Shown here piece after piece: positions 23,701 to 38,700 of a DNA stretch of 64,000 nucleotides. The stretch is from contig JAYKKT010000087.1 of the NCBI GenBank assembly GCA_036023115.1, positions 11,920,001 through 11,984,000 of the forward strand, given 5' to 3'. Source of the DNA: Brasenia schreberi. Lineage: Eukaryota; Streptophyta; Magnoliopsida; Nymphaeales; Cabombaceae. The notes beneath the pieces are model-generated. The model searched no databases. It saw only the letters and a program-made list of their open reading frames with translations, and was not told where the DNA came from. A program made the position numbers and the translations under genes. The stretch's first letter is position 1. Each line of letters starts with the position of its first letter.

Positions 23701-26700
23701 AATTTAGCCAGTAAATTTACGCATGTTAATTGCAAGTCCGTTTCAACTTAAATGAGAATTGAAATAGAGTCGTCGTTTGATTCTGGAATCGTGAAAAAGG
23801 AATCACTGAGCAGCACATTGATGTACATTTAACTAATGTAAATAATTGTGCAGTTGCCTGATGGTAACAGTCTGTGCGCCTGCTTTGCAGTGCGGCTCTT
23901 GAGTTTGAAGTTGGTGGTGGCAGAAAAATATCTGATTTCAGCACTGTGCGGTGGTTCTACACAATAGGCATTCAGGTAGTTATTGTTATGTGTTACTCAC
24001 CAGCGGATTGTTTTCAACTTCCTTGTTTAAGATTCAGTGTCTGATGACTTGATGTCTCTTCATGATCAGAATTGTGTTGATGTGTTGAAGAGTGTGACTT
24101 GCTTTCTGCTCACTGTTCTAGCTGTTCTTTCTTAAGCAGCACCCAAGTGTTGGACATTTGGCATTTTATTCCCTTTAAGACCATGTTTTAGAGTGAATTT
24201 TCCTGCCTTTTTGCATGGTATTTCTTCCCTTTAGAACAATGTTTTAGATTAAACCTTTTCCTGATTTTTAACATGGTACTTCTTCCTCCTGTTTTGCCAC
24301 AAAGGGTGCTCTTATGCAATGCTGTAAATACAGATATGCAATCTACTTTGTAGGGGCCAATTATACCATATGTATTGTAATATATTGCCCCAACTGTACC
24401 ATATCTATGGTAATATATTGCAATGCATCACATATCTTCTGACGTGGAGGCCGTTTGAGATATGGTGCAGTATCATATGGAAAATGGCATATAATATACA
24501 TAATACATTATAATACCGCTCTTGTTCATGTTCAGTCACACATGCACGCGGTAACAGTGACACAAAATTGACAAAGTGTAAGATCCAAATGGTATTTGTA
24601 CTACTTCCCAGAGGGGTACATTTTACCTAATTATGGGCCATATGTAGAGTGTCTCACTTTCCTGGTTGCTGTAGGGGCAGGTTGGAGAATTTCTTACATT
24701 TCTCCTTTAGTGAGGAGACACCACTCCTAATTTTCAAAATCTTTTAGGAAGTATTGGCGCTTCACCATTGTAGAAAGTAGGCAGATGATTTTGTGACTTT
24801 GATGTGGCAATTCAAGGTAATATTTGTTAATGTATGAATGTTGAGGCAACTAAGTCACAAATCGTCAATGTGTCGATAGAATTGTCAAGATATCAATGCA
24901 TCCAAATATGGATGTTTAAAGTCAAGAATACACAATAAGAGTCAAGGAGATAAATGATAAATCCACGGATCAAAAGGATGTGCAAGACAACTTATTATTG
25001 ATATATATTAAGGCTCTATTTATAGAGCAAGAGGAAGAAAATTTACAACACAAGTGGATAAGAGAGAGGAAAGAAGAGGACTAACTGTTGGAGGCCTAGT
25101 TGAGATCAACTCCTAGGAGAGCCGTTGAGAGTTGGTAGCTCCCAACGGCTACATGGCAACGGGCCCTAGTGGCCTTGACCTAACAATCTTAATGGTATAA
25201 TCAAATCGATTCTTGACCATATTGTAACAAATAAAAAATTTATCAAATACATTCGATTTATGTTTTAATAAATATATCCAATTAAATCGAGTAAAATCAT
25301 CTACAAATATCACATAATATTAGACTCCTCCGTTTAAAACAGCAGGGGCATGGCCCCAAACATCATAATATATTAATTCAAAAGTTTTGCTTGTTACATA
25401 ATTTCTTCCTCTAAAAGGAAGGTGATGCATTTTTCGAAGAACAAATTCTTTACAATCAAATTTTTGATTCTCAATATTTTTCAATAACAACAACTAAGCC
25501 TTTTCCCATACTAGACGGGGTCGGCTACATGGATTCTTTGTTTCTACAGATCCCTACTTTGATTCCCAATATTTCTCAAAAAAGAAAAATTACATAGTTA
25601 ATGCGTATCCAAATGTCCAAGTTTATGCCAAAGAGTAGCATCATGAGCTACATTATAACAAACAACTAAGCCTTTTCCCATACTAGACGGGGTCGACTAC
25701 ATGGATTCTTTGTTTCCATAGAGCCCTATCATGTGTCATGTTAGCACTTAACTCATAATAAGCTAGATCATTTGAGTGTATCCTTTCACATGACATACAA
25801 AAAAAGATTTTTTGAAGAATATTTGTCAAAAGAGTTAAAGTAAGCATGTCTTTACGGTTGATGGTAAGACTTCAACTCGAGGAAATTAAACATTTTGAAA
25901 ATAAGAATTTTAAAGTACCCCATGTGAGTTTTGTACCAAAACTCAATCTTAATGTACTTTCTATTGCTCAAATTTATGTCAACTGATGTATAGTCACTTT
26001 CTCATCCAAAAATTGTGTAATACAGGGTTATCTATCGAAGAAGGTGATTGGACGAGGTCGTATAGAAAATGGATTATACAAAATAGAAAATTTGGTTGTG
26101 CCAAATTTTGGAAATTGTGGTATGGTTTATGACCCAACTTTTTGGCACAAAAGATTGGGTCACTTGGATATGAACAAATTGTGTAATCATCCTTTTTTAA
26201 ATAATAATAAAGTTAAAGTTTTTGTTTTTAAAGAGTATATTTTTGGAAAGTTGCATCGTTTACCTTTTGGTGATTTTTTTTATTGCAAGTAAACCTTTTA
26301 AGTTGGTACATTCCGATGTTTGGGTACGAACTATTTTATCTAAAGGAGGAGTAGGATACTATGCAATTTGATAGATGATTTTAGTAGATATACTTGGATA
26401 TATCTTTTAAAACATAAATCAAAAGTCTTTAGAAACTTTTTGATATTTCACAACATGATTAGAAATCAATTCAACATGACTCTTAAGGTTTTATGATTGG
26501 ATTCCGGTGGAGAGTATATGTGAAAAGAATTTCAAAATTATTTAGAAATACATGAAAACAAAGAATCCATGAGCTACATTATAAGATTTAAAATTTTGTA
26601 TAAATAAAAAATCTATTTTATATAATCAATTTTCTCTATGGCCTTGACCAATCACTTTCTTCGAGAGGTGATCCTGCACCACACAATGCTTGGATGAGAA

Positions 26701-29700
26701 AGTGACTATACAATTATTATCACAAATTTGAGCAATCGAGAGTAAATTTAAATTTAGTTTAGGTATAAAACTTACATTTTGTATTTTGAAATCATCTTTT
26801 TCAAAATTCCTAATTTTTTCAATTTGAAGTTTTGTACCATCGATCGCAAACACATGTTTTCCAAAGATATCTTGAGATTTTTTTAAAGATTTTTCACTAT
26901 GGGTCATATCAGAGAGAGCATTTCTAGAAATGCTTGCCTTTTCTTTAAATATTTCTTTTATGTAAGCTTTTATGTTGGAAGTCAAGACTCCTCCATTCTT
27001 GTCTTCAACGGCTCCCATGTTTTCATATTTCTTTTGAAGAAGAGGATAAGTGGTCTTGATATCAGCACTTTTCTTCCAATAATGACATATCATGCATTTG
27101 TTTGGCCATTGTCTCGTGGGTTTTTTCTTTGATCCATCAATTTTTTGTCCTTCAAAGTTTTTGATGGGAGGAGGCTTTTATGTCTTCATATTTGCTACCG
27201 GCTTGGAAGGGGCAAGAACGACTTCTTTTGCAACACTCATGTTTTTTAATCTAGTTTCTTCCTTAACTAGATCGGCAAAAAAAGTATCTCCCTTTGTTTT
27301 AAGTTTTCTGTGAATTAAATTTGATATAATATTTTCAAATTCATCCCTTAATCCCCTCATAAACAAGAAGAAATATTGTTTGTCTAAGAACTCTTGAAAT
27401 TCATCTATTTTTTGAAGTTTTCTAAATTTATCAAAACTTCTAAGTTGAGTCCATAACTCGGAAAACTCATTGTGATACTCTCTAATGCTTAGGTTACCTT
27501 GCTTAAGCATTATTATTCTTTCCATCAAATCTATTTGAAAAACTAAATCATCTTGAGAATGAATCTTTTTCAAATATTCCCAAGTTTCAAAAGTATTTTC
27601 AAATATACCAATTCGATTTCTAAGTTTTTCATCCATGTTTTGGGAAATTATCCATGTTACTTTTGCATTCATTTTTTTTCAAGTTTTCAAATCTTCTTGT
27701 ATTTCTTGAAAGCATCATCATCGTTTAAATCTTCAGAATCGAAGATAGGTTCTTAAATTGTCCCTAAAAAATACAACAACAACGAAGCCTTTTCCCATAC
27801 TAGACGGGATCGGCTACATGGATTCTTTGTTTCCACAGATCCCTATCATGTGCCATGTTAGCAGTTAACTCCCAATAAGCTAGATCATACTTTATTGTTT
27901 CTTTCCAACACTTTTGTGGTCGTCCTCTTGCTCTTTTAATACCTTTCAAATTTAGTTTTTCTAACCTTCTTACAGGTTCTTCTTTTGATTTCTTTCTATA
28001 TGTCCAAACCATCTTAAACGATGTTCTCTCATTTTATCCTCTATTGGTGTCACTCCTAATTTGTTTCTAATAACCTCATTATGTATACGGTCTTTTCTTG
28101 GATGACCACTCATCCATCTCACCATCTTCATTTCTGTCACAGACATCTTTTATACATGTTAATGATTAACTGCCCAACATTCACATCATTTCTGTCACTT
28201 TGAAAAATTGACCCTAGGTATTTAAAACTTTCCTTTTGGTTGATACAATGTGTGCCAATTTTAATTTTTATGTCCTCTAAAGTAACCAAATGATCAAACT
28301 TACATTCCATATATTCTGTCTTTGTTCTACTAAGTCGGAGGCCTTTGCTTTTTAATGTTTCTCTCCATAGTTCCTAATTTTTTCCTTAGACTCCTCCACT
28401 AATACAATGTCATCTGCAAATAACATACACAAAGGTACTTCATCTTGAATATGTTTTGTTAACTCATCCATCACCATTATAAATAAGTATGGACTTAAAG
28501 CCTCTTTTTTCCAAAGTTCTCCAAAGAACCTCCCTCGATACCCTATCATAAGCTTTTTATAGATCAATAAATATCATGTGAAGGTCTTTCTTTTTTGCTT
28601 TAAAATGTTCCATAAGACGTCTCAAAAGGTGAATCGCTTGAATAGTAGATCTGCCTGACATGAATCCAAATTGGTTCTCTGTTGTATTTGATACTTGTCT
28701 TAACCTACGTTCGATAATTCTTTCCCATAATTTCATAGTATGACTCATTAACTTGATACCTCAATAATTCGCACAATTTTGAATGTCTCCCTTGTTCTTA
28801 TATATGGGTATAAGTGTACTTGCTCTCCATTCCTCGGGCATCTTTTGGTTTTTCCATATTTCATTAAATAGCCTTGTAGGCCAAGTGATTCCTATTTCTG
28901 TTAGTATTTTCCAAACTTCTATAGGAATATTATGTGGTCCTACCGATTTACCACCCTTCATATGTTTAAGAGCCTCTTTCACTTCATTCTTTTAAATACG
29001 TCGGTAGAAATTGTGATTTATATACTTTTCTGACTTAGCTAAATCTCCTAAACTAATACTAACATCTTTATTTTCATTAAAAAGATTATAAAAATAGTTT
29101 TTCCATGTATTTCTTATATCATCATTTGCCACTAGAATTTTTTCATCCTCGTCTTTTATGCATCTAACATAATTAAGATCTTTAGTTTTCTTATCTCTAG
29201 CCCTAGCTATCCTAAAAATATCTTTTTCACCCTCTTTTGAGTTGAATTTTTTATATAAGTCCTCCCAAATCTTAGCTTTTGCTTCACTAACGGCCTTTTT
29301 CGCTTCCTTCTTTGCTTTCTTATAAGCTTCTAAAGTTTCACTAGTTTTCTTAGCATATTGTAATTTGTAACATTCCCCCTTTGCCTTGATTTTATTTTGT
29401 TCCACATATCACAGGGTGTACCAACATAATTCCAAACATCTCCTTGAAGGACTTTCTGTTTAAATATATCTTCTTTCTCGCTTTTGAGGTTCCACCATTT
29501 AGTCTTAATAGCTTGATGCACTCTTTTCTTCTTTGTCCATTTTTTTATTTGTAAATTCATAACTAAAAGTCGATGTTGGGTGGTTAAGCTTTTTCCTGGA
29601 ATTACCTTACAATCTTTACAACAGGCTCTATCTTTTTTTCTACAAATAAAGTAATCAATTTGTGTTTGTGATAAGCCACTCTTATAAGTAATTAAATGTT

Positions 29701-32700
29701 CATCTCGTTTTTTGAAGATTGTATTGACTATAAAGAGATCAAATGCCATAGCAAAATTTAAAATCTCCTTACCTTCCTCATTTATATCCCCAAAACCAAA
29801 GTTTTCATGAATCCCTTGATATCCTAATGCCTCTTTACTGATATGTCCATTTAAATCTCCTCCTAAACAAATCATCTCCCTTTGTGGAATCTTTTGAAAC
29901 ACCTTATCTAACTCTTCCCAAAAAACTGTCTTTATACTATCTTCTAGTCCTACTTGGGGTACGTAAGCACAAACTATATTCAAAACCTCTGCTCCTAACA
30001 CTAATTTCAATGTCATGATTCGGTCACCATATCATTGTATGTCTACTACACTATCCTTTAAATCTTTATTTATGATAATACCAACTCTGTTTCGAGCCTT
30101 TTATTTACCTGAGTACCATAATTTAAAACCTATATCCTCTATCTTCTTTGCTTTTTCTCCAACCCATTTTGTCTCTTGTAAACATAGAATATGAATCTTT
30201 CTCCGAATCATAGTATCTACCACCTCCATTAGCTTACTGGATAATGTTCCGATATTTTAAGAACCAATACGAATCTTATTATCTAGGACTAGCTTCCTTA
30301 CCCCCCGCATCCGTCCATAATCAAAATGCGGAGACCCTCTTTGAAAATTTTTCACTACAATTTTGTGTTTGATGTGGCAATATACCGGGACTAACTTCTT
30401 TACCCTCACCCGTCCATGATGTGGGAACCCTCTCTGCAATTGATTCACTACATTCGGGCAAAAATATAATGGCCCTTGCTTACTTCTTACTGCATTCGGG
30501 CTCTGCAGCACGTCGCTAGACGGGGACGCCCCAAAGCAATGCTCATAATTTTTGTAATCCATGTTATAAAAATCCGACGAAGTTTTACACTGGCTGTCGG
30601 AAGCTTAACACAACCCTCCTCCTTTATCTGGGCTTGGGACCGGCAATGCAAGGGTGATCCCTTCCATGAGCGGAATTTATGTAATCTCAAAAAATCTTTT
30701 GACAAAAAATACTTTTTCATTTTCTTCTCCAATTTTGATAGCATTTTGGGTCAAGAATGTATTTAAAAGATTCATTTTTGCTATCTATTGAGATTTGAGT
30801 GTAAATGTTCAGAATTAGGTCATAAGTTTTGTGTTTGTAATTTAACAACATTAAATTTCCAATTATGTTGGATTCACCAGGGAATATTCTGGAGGGTTGA
30901 GCTTCATCGTGATGGACAGAAGCTCATAGTCCCTGTAAGTTGAATCTCACATTTTCTATCTGCCTATCTGTCTGCCTTTCTTTGAGTACGATATGTTTTT
31001 CAATTTTATTATCTATTATTTCATCTTTCTTACATCTGTTTAACAGAAGACTCTTTTGTTGCTATGCATAAATTCAAACGTTCTGACATAATCACTTTAT
31101 CAAACTTGAGGGTCACCAGTTTGCAGTTGTCATGGGGTGGTAACCTTTTTTCATACTCACTTGTCTCACATGCATTTAGAAATGCTTCTAAGTTAGCTAA
31201 AAGTTTCTGTTACCTGTAGCTTGTTTTGGCAGGACGCTCTCAAAATCCTTGGACAGAATCTCTCCTCCTCCCCTCTCTCCAAAAAAGGACTGGCATAGTA
31301 TTATATGTGTTGACTAAGGGGAGCTGAAACTGGGAATATGTAAATCTCTGAAAGATATGTTCACCTGTGGTCTGGAAGGGATGATCATTCCGTCAAAATG
31401 CTTTCTGAGTTAATTTTGGGCTTAGTCAATTGTCTATTTAGAGTTTTGCTAAGGCATTTGTTTTGGACCTTTGACAACAAAATCAAAGAAGGTAGCTATT
31501 GAAATTGATTGTGTTGAAGAAGTTGTAAACTTGATGCAAAATATAGATTTTGGTAAAAAGCTGCTAACAAGTTTGGTTGTTAGGAGTTAGAGACACATCT
31601 AACACATTAAGCAAGCATAAAAGATGAGATTTTCCAAGTTTTGGATTAGTCAAAGAGATGCATTAATCGCCCCAATGGAAACAATATTCGGGAGCTTCTT
31701 TATGTAGTCAGGTTCCCAATTACAAATAAATTTATTGGAAGACCTGAAATATTATGGTTTCTGAGTAGCATCATGCCTAAAGTGTTTCAGGCCTACCTGG
31801 AAAAGGATTTGGGCTAGAATGACCAGTAATAGAGATGCTTCTAAGCCTGGGCATGACTGGAAGTCCGAATTCACATACTTCTTTTTATAAATGCATCAAA
31901 GTGGACTTTGTTTTACTTGGGCCTGCTCTAAAGCTAGTCTTTTGCCCATTGCGTCTTTAAGTAGATATGTCTAGGCTGGTTAATTACTACACGAAAATGT
32001 GTAGCTTTTAGTCTAAATTAAGCGTTGGTTAATGACTTTCTTAAGCTCACTTATTGGTTACTACTGGTGATTTTAAGCTGCTATGGTTCTATGTTTTAAC
32101 TCATGATTCTATGCTGACATAACCTGGACATTTGATCAGGTATTACTGTCGGGCCAACTTAATCCATTTCTTGCTACAGGAGCATTGATAATTCCTACTT
32201 CCTTATATTTTTTGCTCAAGGTCAGGACCAACACTTTGCTATTGCTTGCTTTTGAGTTGAAAGTATGTGTCGTTGTATTGATTTTCTATATTTTTGCCTT
32301 AGTTTGTTGTAATGTGATATTATTTGCTTGAAAACATGGCTTTATCCGATGGTGTCACTTTGATTTGTGCGCTGTAGTTTATGTTTTGACTATAGACGTT
32401 GCTGGAAACATTCCTATGAATGTAACGATGGACAAGATAGATACTCCAAATGATGTTGAGCAAGCTGCGTGGTGTTCTTATGCGGCATCTCACTTGAAGG
32501 ATATTTTTGTTACTATGTGCCACCTAATTTGTCACTATGGTTGTTTTATTGGTCTAGAGATGGCTGTAGGTTATTGAATCAAATCATGTTGATACACTTC
32601 CATATCAATTTTCCCATTTTAGTAGTGAAGAGTTGCAAACTTCGTTGCAACAGTGAACCACTTTTGTGTGGGTTGAAGGTTTCCCTATGTGTCTATTACA

Positions 32701-35700
32701 ATTTAGAGGTAGAGGTTATGAAACTGCCAAGCGTTGGATGCTCACCTTGAATCCAAAGGGTCAGCCTCGATAGAATCATCTACAATGAGTGATATGAGAA
32801 ACTTGGTTCAACCAATGAATTCTTAATCAACTCTCAAGGACTTGATAGTGGGTCACATGCATACTGGCTATGCTGCCACTGGCATACTTAAAGGGTGTTG
32901 ATGTTTGTGTTTGTGCCTTTGGCAATGAGAGCCTGAGATTCCTACTGCTCCTTCCCTTCTTTACTCCATGAAAGGAGGTCTTGTTCCTGAAGTTTTCCAA
33001 ATCTCATTTTGATGTATTACAATGCTATTCTCATGTAGTCTTTGTCGCGTTTTAATCTTGACTGATCTTCCTACGATGGACTGCAGACTTTTGTTGTAAA
33101 ACCTTACTACCTCAAAAGGGAGAGGCTAAAGGCTCAGGAGAGAAGACAGAGAACTTCTGCTCAGGTACTCACCTTCACAAACTCTAAAGTCGTAAAATTC
33201 CGAGAATGCATGCTTGAAGTTGGTACGGATTTTAAAGTCTTTTTTACCGAATTGTTATCTATTTTCTTTTGTATGAAATTCTAAAGTATTATATGGTGTA
33301 TATGGATTTCACGGTGAATGGCCTGAATGGGTTCTTTTTTCATTTTATTTTATCTTATTGTTTTTGGTTTCCTCAAACTCCGCCCATGTAAGGGATCACC
33401 CTTGCATTGCTGGTCGCAAGCCCAGATAAAGGAGGAGGGTTGTGTTAGGCTTCCGACAGCCAACGTAAAACTTCGTCGGATTTTTATAACATGGATTACA
33501 AAAATTATGAGCATTGCTTTGGGGCGTCCTCGCCTAGAGACGTGCTGCAGAGCCCAAATGGAGTAAGAAGTAAGCAAGGGCTACTACATTTTTGCCCGAA
33601 TGTAGTGAATCAATTGAAGAGAGGGTTCCCACATCATGGACGGGTGAGGGTAAAGAAGTTAGTCCCGCTACATTGCCGCCCGAATGTAGTGAAAAATTTT
33701 CCAAGAGGGTCTCCGCATTTTGATTATGGACGGATGCGGGGGTAAGGAAGCTAGTCTTAGATAATAAGATTCATATTGGTTCTTGAAATATCGGAACATT
33801 ATCCAGTAAGCTAATGGAGGTGGTAGATACTATGATTCGGAGAAAGATTCATATTCTATGTTTACAAGAGATAAAATGGGTTGGAGAAAAAGCAAAGGAG
33901 ATAGAGGATATAGGTTTTAAATTATGGTACTCAGGTAAATAAAAGGCTCGAAACGGAGTTGGTATTATCATAAATAAAGATTTAAAGGATAGTGTAGTAG
34001 ACATACAACGATATGGTGACCGAATCATGACGTTGAAATTAGTAGAGGTTTTGAATATAGTTTGTGGTTACGTACCCCAAGTAGGACTAGAAGATAGTAT
34101 AAAGACAGTTTTTTTGGGAAGAGTTAGATAAGGTGTTTCAAAAGATTCCACAAAAGGAGATGATTTGTTTAGGAGGAGATTTAAATGGACATGTCGGTAA
34201 AGAGGCATTAGGATATCAAGGGATTCATGGAAACTTTGGTTTTGGGGATATAAATGAGGAAGGTAGGGAGATTTTAAATTTTGCTATGGTATTTGATCTC
34301 TTTGTAGTCAATACAATCTTCAGAAAACGAGATGAACATTTAATTACTTATAAGAGTGGTTTATCACAAACATAAATTGATTACTTTATTTGTAGAAAAA
34401 AAGATAGAGCGTGTTGTAAAGATTGCAAGGTAATTTCAAGAGAAAGCTTAACCACCCAACATCGACTTTTAGTTATGAATTTACAAATAAAAAAATGGAC
34501 AAAGAAGAAAAGAGTGCATTGAGCTATTCAAACTAAATGGTGGAACCTCAAAAGCGAGAAAGAAGATATATTTAAACAGAAAGTCCTTCAAGGAGATGTT
34601 TGGAATTATGTTGGTACACCCTGTGATATGTGGAACAATATGGCTATACATATTAGAAAAGTGGCGAAAGATGTGTTAGGGGTATCTAAGGGAGGTGTAC
34701 CAGCACAAAAAGAAGCTTGGTGGTGGAGTAAAGCAGTATAAAATAAAATCAAGGCAAAGAGGGCATGTTACAAATTTACATTATGCTAAGAAAACTAGTG
34801 AAACTTTAGAGGCTTATAAGAAAGCAAAGAAGGAAGCGAAAAGGGATGTGAGTGAAGCAAAAACTAAAATTTGGAAGGACTTATATAAAAAACTCAACTC
34901 AAAAGAGGGTGAAAGAGATATTTTTTGGATAGCTAGGGCTAGAGATAAGAAAACTAAAGATCTTAATTATGTTAGATGCATAAAAGACGAGGATGAAAAT
35001 ATTCTAGTGGCAAATGATGATATAAGAAATAGATGAAAAACTATTTTTATAATCTTTTTAGTGAAAATAAAGATGTTAGTATTAGCTTAGGAGAGTTAGC
35101 TAAATCAGAAAAATATATAAACCATAATTTCTACCGATGTATTCAAAAGAATGAAGTCAAAGAGGCTCTTAAACATATGAAGGGTGGTAAATCGGTAGGA
35201 CCAGATAATATTCCTATAGAAGTTTGGAAAATACTAAGAGAAATAGGAATCACTTGGCTCACAAGACTATTTAATGAAATATGGAAAAACCAAAAATGCC
35301 TGAGGAATGGAGATCAAGTACACTTATACCCATATATAAGAACAAGGAAGACATTCAAAATTGTGTGAATTATCGAGGTATCAAATTAATGAGCCATACT
35401 ATGAAATTATGGGAAAGAATTATCGAACGTAGGTTAAGACAAGTATCAAGTACAACAGAGAACCAATTTGGATTCATGCCAAGCAGATCTACTATTGAAG
35501 TGATTCACCTTTTGAGACGTCTTATGGAACATTTTAGAGCAAAAAAGAAAGACCTTCACATGATGATCTAGAAAAAGCTTATAATAGAGTACTGAGGGAG
35601 GTTCTTTGGAGAACTTTGGAAAAAAGAGATATCCCATTGACATACATTAACCTTATAAGAGACATGTATCATGGTGCAAAAACATGTGTGAGGACTCATG

Positions 35701-38700
35701 AAGGAATGATAGACTTCTTTGAAGTTAATATTGCATTACATCAAGGATCAACTTTAAGTCTATACTTATTTATAATGGTGATTGATGAGTTAACAAAACA
35801 TATTCAAGATGAAGTACCTTGGTGTATGTTATTTGCAGATGACGTTGTATTAGTAGAGGAGTCTAAGGAAAAAGTTAATAGAAAATTGGAACTATGGAGA
35901 GAAATATTAGAAAGCAAAGGCCTCCGACTTAGTAGAACAAAGACAGAATATATGGAATGTAAGTTTGATCATTTGGTTACCTTAGAGGACATACAAATTA
36001 AAATTGACACACATTGCATCCCCCAAAGGAAAGTTTTAAATACCTAGGGTCAATTTTTCAGAGTGATGGAAGAATTGATGGAGATGTTACGCATAGAATT
36101 GATGCTGGTTTGTTAAAATGGAGAGGAGCATCAGGTATTCTTTGTGATAAGAAGATACCATTAAAGTTGAAAGGTAAATATTATAGAGCATCAATTAGAC
36201 CTGCCATGTTTTATGGTATTGAGTGTTGGGCAGTTAATCATTAACATGTACAAAAGATGATGAAGATGTTGAGATGGATGAGTAGTCATACAAGAAAAGA
36301 CCGTATACATAATGTGGTTATTAGAAACAAATTAGGAGTGACACCAATAGAGAATAAAATGAGAGAATATCGTTTAAGATGGTTTGGACATATAGAAAGA
36401 AGATCAAAAGAAGAACCTGTAAGAAGGTATGGAAAACTAAATTTGGAAAGTATTAAAAGAGCTAGAGGACGACCACAAAAGTGTTGGAAAGAAACAATAA
36501 AGAATGATCTAGCTTATTGTGAGTTAATTGTTAACATGACACACGATAGGGATATGTGGAAACAAAGAATCCATGTAGCCGACCCTGTCTAGTATGGGAA
36601 AAGGCTTAGTTGTTGTTGTTGTTGTTTTTGGTTTCCTCGCTAATGGACATGCATCCTCATTGACCACTAGCTCTACGGACACAATTGTGACCTGTCACCT
36701 TTGTCTCGCTAGGTACAAGTACTTTTGCATATGCATCATAAATTTGAAGAGATTCCAGAAACTATGACATGAGGAATAAGGGCATATATAAATGAATAAT
36801 AAAGTCATTATCTGAACAAGATTGGTATCCACATCATAAAAGTTGTATCTTAATGAAGTCCATCTAGTCTTTTTTATTATCTCCATCTTAGACTATTTTA
36901 GTCAAAAAGAAATGGCTTATCAAATGTAGTATTAGGTCCCTTTTGGTGCTATGGTTTTTGAGTCCTAAACTACATAGACATGTCGGTAAAGAGGCGTTAG
37001 GATTTTAAGGCATTCATAGCAATTATGAGTTTGGAGATTTAAATGAGGAAGGTAAGAAAATTTTAAATTTTGTTACAATTTAAAAAATGAGATGAATATT
37101 TAATTACTTATAGTAGTGGTTTGTCACAAACACAAATTGATTATTTTACTCGTAGGAAAAAGATAGATTGTGTTGAAAGGATTGCAAAGTAATTTCAAGA
37201 GAAAACTTAATTACCAACATCGACTTATAGTTATAGTTTTGCAAGTAAAAAGGTGGACAAAGAGGCAAAGAGTACCTAGAGCTACTCGGACTCAATGGTG
37301 AAACCTCAAAAATGAGAAAGAAGATATATTTAAATAGAAAGTTCTTCAACGAGATACTTAGAATTATGTAGGTACACCTTCTTATATGTGAAACAATATG
37401 ACAAAGCATATTAGGGAAGTAGGAAAAATATGTTAGGTGAATCTAGGAGAGGCATACATGCACAAAAGGAAGCTTGGTGGTGGAGTGAAGTGGTACACGA
37501 TAAGATCAAGGTGAATAGGGTATGTTACAAATTGTATTATGCCAACAACAACTAATCCTTTTCACATACTAGATGGGGTCAACTATATGGATCCTTGGTT
37601 TCCACATAGCCCTATCGTGTGCCATGCTAGCAGTTAACTCAATATAAACTAGATCATTCTTTATAGTTTCTTTCCAACACTTTTGTGGTCGTCCTCTTTC
37701 TTTTTTATCATTTTCACAATCTAATTTTTCATATCTTTTTACGGGAGCATCCTTGGGTCGTCTTTCTGCATGTCTAAACCATCTTAGCGATTTTAATTTT
37801 CCCCTCATTTTATCCTCTATTAGTGCTACTCCCAATTGATTTCTAATAACCTCATTATGTATACTGTCTTTCCTTGCGTAATCACTCATATCAATATTTT
37901 TCATTTATACTACAAACATCTTTTGCACATGTTGATTAAAACATAGCAGGTCTAATTGCTGCTCTATAATATTTACCTTTTACCTTTAATGATATCTTAT
38001 TATTACACAGAATACCTCATGCATGCCCTCTCCATTTTAACCAATTGACATTAATTCTATGCATAACATCTCCATCAATTTTTTCATCACTTTAAAAAAT
38101 TGACCCTAGGTATTTAAAACTTTCCTTTTGAGGGATGCATTCTGTACCCATCTTAATTTTTGTCCTCTAAGTACTCAAATATTCAAACTTACATTCTATA
38201 TATATTCAATCTTTGTTCTACTAAGTCGAAAGCCTTTACTTTCTAACGTTTCTCTCAATGGTTCCAATTTCCTATTTACTTTTTCCTTAGACTCATCAAC
38301 TAACACAATATCATCAGCCAATAACATACACCAAGGTACTTCATCTTCAATATGTTTTGTTAACTCATCAATGACTAATATATATAAATATGAACTTAAA
38401 GTTTATCCGTGTCTCTTATAAGATTTATTTATGTCTTTGGGATACCAGTCTTTTTCAAGGTTCTCCAAAGAATGTCTCTTGACACCCTATTGTAAACATT
38501 TTCTAGATTAATAAATATCATGTGAAGGTTCTTCTTTCTTCCTCTAAAATGTTACATAAGATGTGTCAATAGGTGAATTGCTTCAATAGTAGATATGTCG
38601 GGCATGAATCCGAGTTGGGTCTCTGTTATACATGATACTTGTCTTAACCTACGTTCGATAATTCTTTTGATAATTTCATAGTAGGACTCATTAACTTAAT

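Larger units (their letters stand above)
25186..27774 (-). pseudogene. Ty1/copia gag-protease-integrase remnant (interrupted, RT deleted)
   Basis: Minus strand: gag (27672-27178, including [15 protein letters not shown] and an MRGL motif), a zinc-knuckle/protease stretch (27093-26626, including the protease-to-integrase [15 protein letters not shown] motif), then GAG-pre-integrase ([10 protein letters not shown] near 25600-25630) and an integrase start ([17 protein letters not shown] near 25250) that stops at the LTR. Reverse transcriptase and RNase H are missing. Stops and frameshifts break the frame. Removing the 25658-26567 insertion and the LINE stub at 25484-25558 restores colinearity, so both arrived later. 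It lies in DnaJ intron 7, antisense to the gene. Confidence 0.8.

Noticed and set aside
24330..24530. TATATT/ATGGTA-rich repeats as a MITE in DnaJ intron 6-7 region
   Set aside because: Short direct similarities only; no inverted termini or target duplication could be found.
32365..32750. Frames in DnaJ intron 9 as an extra exon or gene
   Set aside because: Exons 9 and 10 join in phase without it, and no domain is recognisable.
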